Source of the DNA: Tulasnella sp. 424
Taxonomy: Eukaryota > Basidiomycota > Agaricomycetes > Cantharellales > Tulasnellaceae
DNA: 33,464 nt
Reading direction: 5' to 3'
Assembly: GCA_019633425.1 (NCBI GenBank)
Contig: WSUB01000294.1
Span: forward strand, 1 to 33,464
Positions 21,610-32,811 of this stretch are shown here, piece by piece. The position numbers and the translations under genes were made by a program. The notes below the pieces were generated by a model. That model was not told the DNA's origin. It did no database searches and was given only the letters and a program-made list of their open reading frames with translations. Position 1 is the first letter of the stretch; each line of letters opens with the position of its first letter.

Positions 21610-24134
21610 AAGAATGCCAATGCGCCACCGTACTGTACCCCGCAAACAGGCCGAAGGTTTCTTTCCAAGTTGCTTCTATAACAGGTCACTTCGCTCGTCC
21701 TTTACTCTCAGCTTGCCTGCACTCAACTCGAGTACTAATTTCAGTGCGGACCGACTCCATCCAGCCCGCTAGACTCCCCCCAGGAACCACCCCTCTCATC
21801 CATCCGTACATTTAGAAGTATCTCCACCACCCAGGCCCATCAAAGCTCTGCTTTCTGCTCTCCCACCAGCCAAACAGTTTCCAAGGACCGTGATTGTACA
21901 CTCGTTCACGCCGTATGCTCCAAAATTCCCAGGTCGAGCACCTCAACCCCTCAACCCACAAGAGTGTTCCGCTGCCAATTCTCCTCAATCCTCCAACCGA
22001 TTCCTCAGCCCCAACGTGAATGGCGTGCGTACGATACCAATCCAACGGCTCCTGGCGCTCCTTTGACGCGTTAGATTAGTCTCGTCCCACCAACCGAACT
22101 TTGGTGAGAGCTTTCCTGCAGCCGTCTTCGTGCGCGTATCTAATCTTATCGACCCTCCGCGTTAGAGCCTCCCCGTAGCCTCTGTATCCTCAACCGGCCC
22201 CCGATCCAACACCCTCGCAGCTTCTGTCAAACCTCATCCCACGGTCATCGCGATCGACTTCCCAGATATTCCGAACCGTCATCAAGCGACCCAACTCATG
22301 CAGATGTACCTCGGCGATGAGTTAGACATCGACACCCCCGATCTAGCGAGCGTACTCGCTCGGAGTCCTTTTGTGTTGTCTCAACGAAGAGAGACTTGTC
22401 GAGGAAGGAAGAGACAGTGCTATTCCACCCGAAGGACGACGATGAGGAAGAAGGAGCCAATGCCGTCGGGAGCTCCATTGAAGATGCCGGATCATTTACA
22501 CCAGCGTCCAACGACCCGCCATCGTCCCCAATTTAGCCCCCGACAGGAACAAGATCGTCTTCTTCGAAGTTCGACCTCCGACGAGGATTAGTTAAGCGGG
22601 AATGACAACAATGGGAGCGATCCTCGAAGTCCCTGTCGAGGCCGTCGGCGACTCGGAGCCCCGGACAGAGGAAATGGTTGTTCACGATGTTGATTAGCGG
22701 TTGCATGCGTCGGTGGAAATGGAAGATGCCTATAAGCCTGCCCATTCCAATCGTCGAAGAACCAGGTCGGACTTGACTCGGAAGGGGAAAGCGCTCACAT
22801 CAACCGCACAATCAGTCATTCGGCTCCATCTAGCTAGAGGACCCGCGAGTCTCAAGCTTCCCTTGGTCCTACTACTACGGCTTAACTTTGCGGTTCGCTC
22901 CCAGACTGGGGAGCGAATGGTCGCGACAAGTCCCAATCCGTAGTGGAAACTCCGCAGTCTGTCGTTCGTCCTCCTGGCGATCCCAACCCAACTTCTCCGT
23001 CGCCGCCTTTTACACCAGGATACGCCTATCTCAATATCAACCGCCAAAGACTTCTAGTGGAGGTGCCAGTCCGTTCGAAGCGAGTAGGCGCGCGGATACA
23101 GCGTGTCTACGAGCCGCAACCCCCAAAAGGAGGACATCTAGAATCGGCGTACCAGTGCAAGCAATATGTACCTCCACCCCCCCTTCCTTGAACCGCTCCA
23201 GGCGCTGTGATCTACGGCAGGGATCCTGCGGGGAAACCACCTCCAGGGCCGCTAAGCTCGCAGAGCTTTGGGACGAGAGAAGGTTGTTGTGTTCCGACGC
23301 TTTCAAGGAGACGCATCCAGCGGATCATCGGGGAATGCCCACGCGGCCTGGACGGCAATGAAAACTAACCCGACTAGTCCGACGAGTTCTCAGCACACCC
23401 ACACGCGGTATGATCGTCATGCTCAGGAACGTCTTCAGCATCCCCAGCCCCGACCACCGCTCGACAAAGACGAGCGAATCAAGGAACCGTCGGCGCCAAG
23501 AAGTTTACTCCGGTCCGGACTTGGTCGAAGAAATCTGCCCAAGACGTTACTCCAGTAAGCAAAAGGATGAATCCTGGTCAATATCGAACCGGGTCGGAAG
23601 ACGACCATCGCTGCAGCTGTGACGGCGATGGAGGCCGCTGCTGCCATTGCGAGGGCATGAAATCGCTCGACGTCGAGCAATCCTGCGTTGAACACCGCCG
23701 GGGTTGTTTACTCGCCTGTGGAGACGCTCGTCGTGGGCGCTCTCGAGATAACACGCTCGATACGATTAATCCACCCGTGGATCAGAAGACTGGGCCGGAG
23801 GAACGTGGCGATATCGTCTTTATCGGGGAGGCGCAGTTTAAAGAAGAAGCAATGTTCCGGATCGAGTGACGACAGTCAGAAGAAGAAGCGGTTCCTGGGC
23901 CTCTCAAGGAGTATATCCTCCAAGTCGAAGGGCGGGCATAAGAACATGGTGTCTAAGTCGAACGGACGAACGGGGATGATCACCGAGGAACCGATTGGAG
24001 AGCGCGGAGAGTTTCAAGTCTCGTCGCCCGATTTGGACGATCGGTTGGACGAGAGGGATGATTCTGTGGGTGCTGTTGATCGTGTAAGGGATCTCAATAC
24101 TCCCACTTCCATGTCCAAGTTGACGATTGGGTGA
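21610..24134 (+). pseudogene. decayed uncharacterised gene D1 (fuller copy)
   Basis: Parallel to 29445-31660 (D2) in long patches. Coding-like pieces include QMYLGDELDIDTPDL (22298 on), a Pro-rich piece around 23150-23200 (KQYVPPPPLP), DKDERIKEPSAPRSLL (23465 on) and a convincing C-terminal piece in one frame to the stop at 24132-24134 (KKKRFLGLSRSISSKSKGG, then an acidic segment and DLNTPTSMSKLTIG). Frames shift between pieces and stops interrupt them. I could not connect them with plausible introns, so I treat it as a pseudogene. A multi-exon gene for a disordered protein is the alternative. The family is not recognised. Confidence 0.35.
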
Positions 24135-26204
24135 AGAAAGTGGCCACATTGGGTCGCTATTCTTCGCCTTCTCGGACGCTCTTCTGTCCTTGATGGTCTG
24201 CTACTTATGTTCACTAGCGTGGAAATTTCGGAATTCTCCTCTCTTGGAATGGGTCCTTTTTCCGTATATCCTCTACTTTATCCTGGACTTCTTTTACTTC
24301 CATCGCCATCCAATTTTCATCCCCCTACCTTTTTTTGGTCCATAGTCATCAGATTCTCGTATATGCATTGCATTGGCGGAGTGACTTTTCTGGATTTTCT
24401 CTCTCACTTGCGCACATCTTCCTCTGCTGCTTTACATGTACCCCATGGTGTGGGTTTCGATTTATCTTTTTTTCCTTAGACGAATTTACTCCTGGACTAT
24501 TTTCCTTCTCGTTGGGCATTGATGACCATGGGAGTGGATGGGGTTGGGATATGCATGAGGGAGAGGGAACAAGTCCTGGAAACGAACTCGTCAGGCCCTG
24601 TAGCCGCTTTGTAGGGTTGCCACTTAAAATGGATGGCACTCAAGAACAGTTTCGCGTCGAAAGACACCGAATGAACAGAACCCGGCGATGTGTATTTCCC
24701 TGAGGCAGTCTTTCGTCCGACTGACCAATTTGACTTTGGCTTAAAGTGATGCTTGGTAAAGAGATACGCTCTGTCATTTAGAAGCGTCGTTTACAAAGTC
24801 CCGGTGTGTTAAAGGTGTTGGTGTATATGGGGCGGTTGAGCAACCACATGCATGGGCGCGGGGACTCAGGGTTCGGTCAGAACGTCACGGTTGTTCAGGA
24901 AAGCAAGCTCGAGTAGACCTTGCAAGAGATAATCTCAACCCTGCCTTAGTTACTCCTGGCGTGGCTCGGCAACTTAACTCGTCTTGCCTTGCACTGGCAA
25001 CAGTTTTGTTTACAGCTGTTTGCGGCAGTGTTGGCACAAACCGAACATTAGGTAATTTTTGACTGTTTTATCTCGCTAACGTCGGCGACGCGTAGCTCCC
25101 CCAAATCACCATCTTTTGCCTCTAAAATTCGCATGGCTCACCACAAGACTAGTATCGAGGGGTCCAAGGTGATTTTAACGAGCGAGCCCTCCATTATAAA
25201 GCGTACTTTGTTTTGCCTCATATTTTCCTTTGGTGATGGATAGTATCTCAATATGGATGTATTTGATCATTTGCGCCGGCCTAATGTGGTTAGCTCTGAT
25301 GCTGAGAGGTGCCTGTAGGCGGGGGTGCTTTCAGTAGTGGACGAAGGTCTTCATTTTGACACCCAAGCGCGTCCAGCTAACTCCCCAAAACCGTTTCGGC
25401 TCTACCCAGGCTTCCGGCATACAAGCCACCCTTTGCGTTTCGCTTGTATGAGTAGACGACGTGCAGAAGACCTCCCAGCTTAGCCGGACAACCCTTCAGA
25501 CGCGTGCACATGCCCGACCAGTTGAGCTAGTGGTCGTGCAAGCGTTGTGTTCTCTCTTGATTTGCTCAACTAATGGACAACAGATCAGTGCTTCCATTTA
25601 GCTTAACATGACCGAGTTACAATGTATTTTCATTTAGAATCAGCTAACCGAGCCTAAGGCACAAGACGAGAGGGGGAAGTCAGGCGGGAAGCGACTGATC
25701 TGTCCGAGATAAAGTACGCGCAAGGGAAGAAAATGCGCCCGCTGTACCCCATTTTTGACCACACAGAGCCCTCCGAAACCCCTTAGAAAGGTGTTTGCAG
25801 ACCATGCAGCACCGAAAAAACCTCAAATATAGAGGTTATGGGCCGCCGATAAGTGAATTCGGCTCGACCCCGGATATCTTCAAAGAGGAGCATAGAGATT
25901 TGAACGAGTAGCTAGACCCCTAGCAGCATATCTTTAGAGAGCGTTGACCAATTTTGAAGCCGGTAGCTTGCATCGCGGTGCAGAAATTCATCGCTGATGA
26001 AGGGGAGGAAGAACGTCGAAAATTACGTAAGCGACTGTTTGTGCCAACTTTGCTGCAAACAGCTGTAAGCGAGATGTTGACTCACTCGGTCGAACCTTAT
26101 CGGTGTCCGAACTCGCTGAGAACAGAACATCGCAAGGTCTAGACATTCTCTAGAGGCCGAATACCCTCATGACCCGTCAACCTGATGAGGACAGAGGGGA
26201 CGTC
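24135..26204. other. about 2.1 kb intergenic region
   Basis: No convincing gene. 24150-24500 is T-rich with hydrophobic-looking frames, probably chance. Around 25480-25540 the minus strand has a tRNA-like A-box and a weak B-box; see findings. I see no terminal repeats or transposase remnants. Confidence 0.35.
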
Positions 26205-26212
26205 TTTTTATA
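26205..26212 (+). promoter_or_regulatory. TATA-like box of the TKL kinase gene
   Basis: TTTTTATA lies 108 bp before the ATG at 26320. Its position inside the longer in-frame option starting at 26185 favours 26320 as the true start. Confidence 0.45.
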
Positions 26213-26319
26213 CCCCGCAGCCACCTCATCCCCGTCTAACTCTCGACTCGCGATCCCCTCTCTCCAAGGAGCTCCCCCCTAACCGAAGACTGAATCAACA
26301 CCATCCCGCCGGTCGTTTT

Positions 26320-28763
26320 ATGCAAGGAAACGCAAGTCACGAGGCCAACCCTCAGGCGTCCGGGTCCGGTCATGATCCCCATCGTGAGTTCCAACTTAGC
26401 GACAAACTAGTGCGTTCAGTCCGAGACTCGAGGCGTGGTAGCTGCGAATCGCTGACACGGTTTTGTGTTTGTAGCGGGCCAAGCTCGAGAAACTTGCCCA
26501 TTGGCGACTTGATCCCTCCTTGATCGAATTCCCTGAAGACGTCCAGGAGTTTCGCGGAGGATTCGCGACGGTTTCACAGGCACATTTAGCTCCGGCTCCC
26601 CATGGTCCAGCTTCGGAGCCGAGGGTAGTGTGGCAATGAGCTCCTCATTGTCAGCACAGCTAATGGCTAACCGAGTCCTCTGCTTCAACAGGTTGTGGCG
26701 GTTAAGAAATTGATGGTCGAACGTGATGCGGATCTGGAACGCGTATTGGGCGTAAGAACTCTTCCCCCTATTTTAGAGCCTGATCTAAATACTAACTTCT
26801 CTCAGTTGGCACTCAGGGAATCAGGATTCGTGGTCGAGCTTTCGCATCCCAACATTATTAGGCTAGAAGGATTTGTTGAAGATGCGCCCAAGCATATGAT
26901 ATGGTTGGTTTTCCCATGGGAGGAAAACGGAAATTTGAGGGACTTACTCGCATCTGGAGAGTGGGAAATTCCTGAGCGAATCTCTCTGGTAAGATCAGCC
27001 TCGTTTCGTTTGACCTTCTGCTGAGGAGTCTCGTTTTTCAGATTAACGACGTAGCACAAGGGGTTAAATATCTCCATAGTCGGATCCCGCCCATATATCA
27101 CGGCGACCTTAAATCGGTAGCCGTGCACTGTCGAAAATCGGCTTGGTAGTCTGGCTAATTCGGATTGTCTGCAGCTTAACATCTTGGTAAATCCCGAGTT
27201 CCGCGCTGTAATTACGGATTTCGGCTCTGCCCGCCGTCTAGGAACCAAGGACTTCGACAAGGAAGCGAAGAAACGTGAACCGCAGCCCAGACCAGAGCAA
27301 GCCACAGGCGAGGAGAGTATGACGCTTCAAGCAGTGTACTCTGCCGCCACCAACACAATAACCCTCACGTGCGACAAGTACACCCTTCGCTGGGCTGCGC
27401 CTGAGCTGCTGAGGGATGAGCTACCGAGTCTTGCATGCGATATCTGGGCGTTGGGCTGGATCGCTTATGAGGTACGACGAACCACGAGGATCATTCTCCG
27501 TCGATGCTCATAGACTTGCGCTGAGATAGGTGATGACCAACACCATTCCATTCCACGATGTCAAGAGGGACGTCGCCGTAGTCAATCGGGTCATTCAGGG
27601 AGATCTTCCGTCCATCACCGACCACGCTCGCATGTCGTTGATCCAGGCGCTTTGCTCGCTCATGGCCAAGTGTTGGAGCATTAATCCTGAAAAACGACCG
27701 ACGGCAGCCGATTGTGTCAAATTAATCACTTGGATGGTGAGTGGGTGGTGCTGGTAACGGATCAAGGTCTTCCATGTTTCTATGTAGTTAACCCGCCTTG
27801 TACTCTATACAGCCGATGATCGTCCCAGCGCCTACCCAAGCCGGAGACCCACAGGCTTCTCAGGCTCGCTATGCTGGACTTGTCCTTCAACTTGGAGACA
27901 TGTACAAAGTGCAAGGCGACTATGCCAGCGCATCGGACTGCTTCACCAAGGCATTAAATATATTCGCAACCACGGAGGACACTCGCGGAAAAGCTGACGC
28001 TCTGAGGGGTCTTGCTGAAGTCCATCGGTTTCAAGCCGAGTACAGCAAGGCGGCAGGCTTCTACTCCGAAGCCCTACAGCTTTATACCGACATCGGCGAT
28101 CACGGTTGGAGAGCCTATGTTCTGTGGGGTCTCGGTGAGGTGCATCGACACCTAGACGAGTGCACCGAAGCCTCCACGTCCTTCTTCGAGGCCCTGCAAA
28201 TTTCTACCGACATCGGCGACCATGGCGGGAGAAGCAACGCGCTTTGGGGTCTCGCTGAGATACATCGGCTTCGAGGAGAGGATGACCAAGCTATCAAATT
28301 GTACTCTGAAAGCCTACAGATCCGTACCGACGTGGGTCACAGCTTAGGGAGAGCTGATGTATTGTGGAGTCTTGGTGAAGTTCATCGATCTCGAGGGGAG
28401 TACAGCGAGGCCATCAAGTTTCACTCCGAATGCCTCCAGATATGCACCAAAATGGGTCACAGATCGGGACAAGCGGAAGCTCTATGGGGCCTCGCTGAGG
28501 TCCATCTATCTCGAGAGGAGTACGACGATGCCGCTAGGCTCTACTCCGAATCCCTGCAAATTTCTACCGACACCGGCGAACAAGACCAGAGAGCTGATGC
28601 TCTTTTTGGCCTCGCTGAAACGCACGATAGGCAGGGCCACCGTAGTGAAGCGATATCTCGCTACACGGACGCCTCTGACGCCTATCGAGAAGTTGGAGAC
28701 TCCCGGAGAGCAGCCAAGGCTTTGAAGAAGGCCGCTGATCTCCACACCGAAGAAGCCGCATGA
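26320..28763 (+). CDS. tyrosine-kinase-like protein kinase with C-terminal TPR repeats
   Basis: Probable Ser/Thr or dual-specificity kinase of the TKL group expanded in Agaricomycetes. Eight exons: 26320-26409, 26475-26624, 26692-26751, 26806-26988, 27042-27116, 27175-27471, 27530-27736, 27813-28763 (670 residues, phases consistent). Glycine loop GGFATV (58-63), Lys85 in VAVKK, Glu105 as likely alpha-C glutamate, catalytic loop HGDLKSLN (181-188, Gly replacing the usual Arg of HRD), DFG 201-203, APE 261-263, and a kinase end near 350 (RPTAADC). Residues 365-665 form about seven TPR-like units of 40 residues (ADALRGLAEVHR..EYSKAAGFYSEALQLYTDIGD), a protein-binding scaffold. No membrane segment is seen, so it is cytosolic by inference. 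A start at 26185 in the same frame is possible. The substrate is unknown. It lies between the two decayed duplicates D1 and D2. Confidence 0.9.
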
Positions 28764-29444
28764 TGGGTTAACGGATATATTTGAGATTAAACTAGACTCT
28801 TTGTTTTTGTTGGGGTAAAATTTTATTGTATGAGTGGTGTTTAAACTTCCATGTACTACGTTTCATTAGCCAAAGCGCCTGCATTCCGTTAGCGCCCCCT
28901 GCTGCTGTCGAAAAACTCAACGGCCTCTGGTCCCATAGTTCTCTTTCTTCGGGTATACTAAGTATTTCTGTACTCTCTTGGACACGAGCAACCAGCCTAT
29001 TTGAGTGACAGTCGTGAGGAACGTAAGGTCTGAAGGATCAAGCTGGCGTTATCCACGCGGTGCTAGTTTTCCTGTAGCACTCAATTTCAACATCAGGTTG
29101 AAGCGCCGCTTAGCTCAGGGCACAGTATTCGCCAAACTCGGTAACGAAGGGATCTCCTCAAAGGGATGCCCGGCAAAGAGCTATGTCCTGTCCTTTTTGC
29201 AGCGTCGGGCAAAGCAACCGAAGGCGCGGGAAAGAGTCGAGGTTCGGTTAAGCTTCGTATGGCTCTCTCGGTTCGTCGGACCGTTTCTTTTCCATAAATT
29301 CATCATCTCCAAATACCAAGACGACTTTTTGGACGCAAAGGTTCTCTTGTTGGTAAATTCCTGTGCACTGCAACATCGGATTTGCACGTCGAATGTTGGC
29401 CCGGCATTTCGCTGTCCATGCGATCCTCTCCTTCCCTTGATCGC
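28764..29444. other. intergenic stretch after the kinase gene
   Basis: 28764-28870 is T-rich and probably holds the kinase 3' UTR. The rest has an open frame from 29005 with no recognisable content that runs into D2. Nothing further is supported. Confidence 0.3.
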
Positions 29445-31660
29445 TCGCCGTACCCCAGGTCAACCGTGGACGTGCGTACCCCACAAACAAACCCAAGGTT
29501 TCTTTCCCAAAGTCGCTTCCTTTACAGGCCACTTCTCTCGTCTCTTTACTCTCGGCTTGCTTGCAGTCAACTCGAGTACTAATTTCAATGCGGGCCGGCT
29601 TCATCCAAGCGACTAGATTCCCCCCAAGAACCGCACCCTCCGATCCATCCGTACATGTAAATGTATCTCCACCACCCAAGCCCAAAGTTTCCCTTTCTGC
29701 TCTCCCACCATCCAAACAGCTTCCAAGGACCGTGATTGTACACTCGTTCACGTCGTATGTTCCATCGTCCCCAACACGGCCTATCCTGTCAATTCCCAGA
29801 TCAAGCACCTCATCCTGAAATGGTCGATTCCGCTACCAATCTCTTCAATCGAGTTTGGACTGCTTCGAGTGCCCAACTTGCATACCAGATTCTCCAACAG
29901 ACTCAGCAGCCCTAACCTGCACATGGCGGACGGCCTGCATACGATCCCAATCTGACACCGCCAACGGCTCCTGGGGCTCCTTTGACGCGTTATAATACTC
30001 TCGTCCTGCCAACCGAACTTGGTGAGAGTCTCTCCTTCAGCTGTCTTCGTGCACCTGTCTAATCTTATAGACCCTTAGAGCCTCCCCCGGAGTCCCCGTA
30101 TCCTCAACCGGCTCCCGATCCAAACACCCTCACAGCTTCTGTCGAACCTCATTCCATGGTCAACCGGATCGACTTCTCGGATATTCCGAACCGTCATCGA
30201 GCGACCCCAACTCATGCAGATGTACCTCGGCGATGAGTTGGACATCGTCGCACCCGATGTGGAGAGCGTACTCGCTCAAAGTCCTTCTGTGAGGTCTCGA
30301 CGAGGAGAGACTTGTGGAAATCGACCAAGCGGCTCCGAGGAAGGAAGAGACAGTGCTATTCGACCCGAAGGACGAGGATTACGAAGAAGGAGCCATGCCG
30401 GTGAGAGCTCCGTTGAAAATGCCGGATATCCACACCAACGTCTAAGGACCCGTCATCTTCCCCAATTTCGCTCCCCATAAAAAACAAGCTCTTTTCCGAA
30501 AATTCGACCTCCGACGGGGTTGCTTCAGCAGGAATAACAACAACGGGAGCGAGCCTCGACAGCGATCTTCGAAGTCCCTGTCGAAGCCAGCGGCGACTCT
30601 GATCCCCGGACGGAGGAAATGGCTGCTCACGAGGTTGATTAGCGGATGCATGCGTCTGTGGAAATGGAGGGTGCCTATACGCCTAAACCAGAGAATACCC
30701 GTTCCAATCATTGAAGAGCCAAGCCGGACTTGACTCGAAGGAGGGGAAACGCTCAAATCAATCGCACAATCAGTCACCCAGCTCCATCTAGCTAGAGGAC
30801 CTGCAACTCTCAAGCTTCACTCGATCCTACTACTCCGGCTTAATTCTGCGGCTCGCTCCCAGGCTGACGAGCGAATGCTCGCGACAAGTCCCAGTCGTTC
30901 GTTCTCCTGACGATCCCAACCCAATTCCTCCGTCGCCGCCCTTTACACCGGTATACTCCTATCTCGGTCTCAAGCGCCAAAGACCTCCAGTGGAGTTGTC
31001 GGTCTGTTCGAAAGCGAGTACGTGTACGGATACAGCGGTGTCTACGAGCCGCAACCCTCTAAAGGAGGACATTCAGAATTGGAGTACCAGTACAAACGAT
31101 ATGCACCCCCACCTCCACCACCTCCTGGAACCGTTCCAGGCGCTGTGATCTACGGCACGGGTGCTGCGGGGAAACCGCCCCCAGATTCGCCAAGCCCGCA
31201 GGGCGTTGGGTCGGGATAAGGCTGTTGTGTTCCAACGCTTTCAGGGAGATCGCATCCAGCGGATCGTCGAGGGATGCTCCTTCAACGTGGACGGCAATGA
31301 CCACCAGCACAGCTAGTCTGACGAATTCTCAGCATACCCACACGCGGCATGATCGTCATCCCCAGGAACGTCACAAAGTCACACCGAGGACCGCACGCGT
31401 TTTGTTGTCACAGCAGCGGACGGCCGGAGAGCGAGAAAGCTGTTATGGATATCGTATCTCCTCCCCGCCTTCGACGTACCCAGTTCCACCAGCAGTAGCA
31501 TCTCCAGCATCCCCGGCTTCGACCACCGCTCGATAAAGACGAGCGAATCAAGGAACCGTCGGTGCCAAGAAGTTTACTCCAATCCGGACTTGTTCGAGGA
31601 AATCTGCCCAAGGCGTTACTCCAGAAAGCGAAGGATGGATCCTGGTCAATGTCGAACCGG
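29445..31660 (+). pseudogene. decayed uncharacterised gene D2, truncated copy of D1
   Basis: Follows D1 in order: the segment before ACTCGAGTACTAATTTCA (about 29565-29585), the QMYLGDELDI piece (30214 on), ATTGTACACTCGTTCACG, a Pro-rich piece (KRYAPPPPPPPG, 31080-31130) and DKDERIKEPSVPRSLL (31532 on). Some pieces read better here (QSGLVRGNLPKALLQKAKDG), others better in D1, so each copy has its own damage. The C-terminal 450 bp present in D1 are missing; at about 31660 the sequence switches to a duplicated SEC24 tail. Confidence 0.4.
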
Positions 31661-32049
31661 CACGGCAAAACGCTGCTGAACTAGAATTCGGAAACATGTT
31701 AGTGGAGGATGAGAATAACGACATGATGTCCTACGTTGACTGTGAGTGTTGTTTTGTTTCGATCCGAGTTTCTCCTCTCCTCACAGTCAACGAATACCAC
31801 CTTTAGACTTGTGTCACTTGCACCGTCAGATAAGCGATGGAGCGGTATGCCGCCGGTCCCTATATATTCCCGCGGTTTGTCGTAGCTAGCGTTCTACATC
31901 GTTCCCCATCTGCTATTCGGACGAGCCTGCTACAAACCGATTCCGGCGTTTCCAGCGATAAGGTATACTACATCTATCTGAAACCATAGATGATTTACTG
32001 AGTCTCTTGTCCTTTCCAGCTCACCGCAGCTCAGCAAAGTTGGTGGTAA
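31660..32049 (+). pseudogene. duplicated 3' tail of the SEC24-family gene
   Basis: Nearly identical to 18121-18396: the end of exon 12 (from GCTGCTGAACTAGAATTCGG), the following intron, exon 13, the last intron and exon 14 ending TGGTGGTAA. Six bases (ATGGAC) present in SEC24 are absent at about 31670. Exon 13 is split by a 115-bp insertion. With no upstream exons it cannot make an adaptor; it is a by-product of segmental duplication. Confidence 0.85.
31839..31953. mobile_element. 115-bp insertion flanked by 6-bp direct repeats
   Basis: Absent from the otherwise matching SEC24 locus. AGCGAT occurs at 31833-31838 and again at 31954-31959, but once in SEC24 (18301-18306), the pattern of a target-site duplication. 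The insert begins GGAGCGGTATGCC and ends CGGCGTTTCC; its interior has the inverted pair CGGTTTGT and ACAAACCG. The size and lack of coding suggest a MITE-like or other non-autonomous element. No second copy is in the window. Confidence 0.55.
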
Positions 32050-32811
32050 CTCCGCCTCTCGTACGACTTCCCGAATGTATAGACACCGATAGCGCGATAA
32101 TGGACACAATATCTTCCGGCGCCTGAATGGATTTGGCTGTCCGCGTCTCGCGTTAACATCGTGTGTTCACTGTGTTGGTTTAGAACGACGTGACTGGACA
32201 TCCCCCTCGGCCTGTTCGAGTTGATGCGATCGGGGTGACGCAGCAAGACGGAGAAATATTTGCACGTTCTACGTGGCACGCTGGTGGATGTCAAGCACAA
32301 ATTCGCGGAGGGAATTCTAAAATGAGAGCAGCATCTAACCGAGATAAATATTCGAAACCAAGTGCGCCGAAACTTTAGAAATAATATAGAAATGAAACAG
32401 AGGGAGAAGGATACGAAAAGACAACAACACTAGAGGACACAACAAGCTAGCCGAGAATTCGTGAAAGAAAGAAAGAGGGAGCCGAGTCTTTTACAAGTCA
32501 ACACCAAACCTGAAACGATACAGGAAAACAAGTCTAGAGGAAAGGAAAGCTACTTGGGTAGGGTAGCTGGGGGGCGCCAGGCCCGGGAAGAAAGGTACCT
32601 GTTAAAAAAGGTGAGGTTAGCGCTCGCGTTAAACCCGTTGAATCTACAAGGGAAGGTGGCACGAACCCTTGACAAGTGGCCGGAGATTCCAAGAACGGCC
32701 CTTCGTACGAGTCGTCATCTTCATCCCGATACTCCTCGACCGGCGAGGAGCCTATAAAAAAAGTAGTAGATTGTAGGTTTGGGTTAGCGATCACGTTAAA
32801 ACCCGTTGATT
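32050..32811. other. 3' spacer of MFF copy C
   Basis: Parallel to 18397-19138. Small differences include a short insertion near 32385 (TATAGAAATGAAACAG region) and changes in the GAAAG run near 32465. No gene is supported. Confidence 0.45.
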
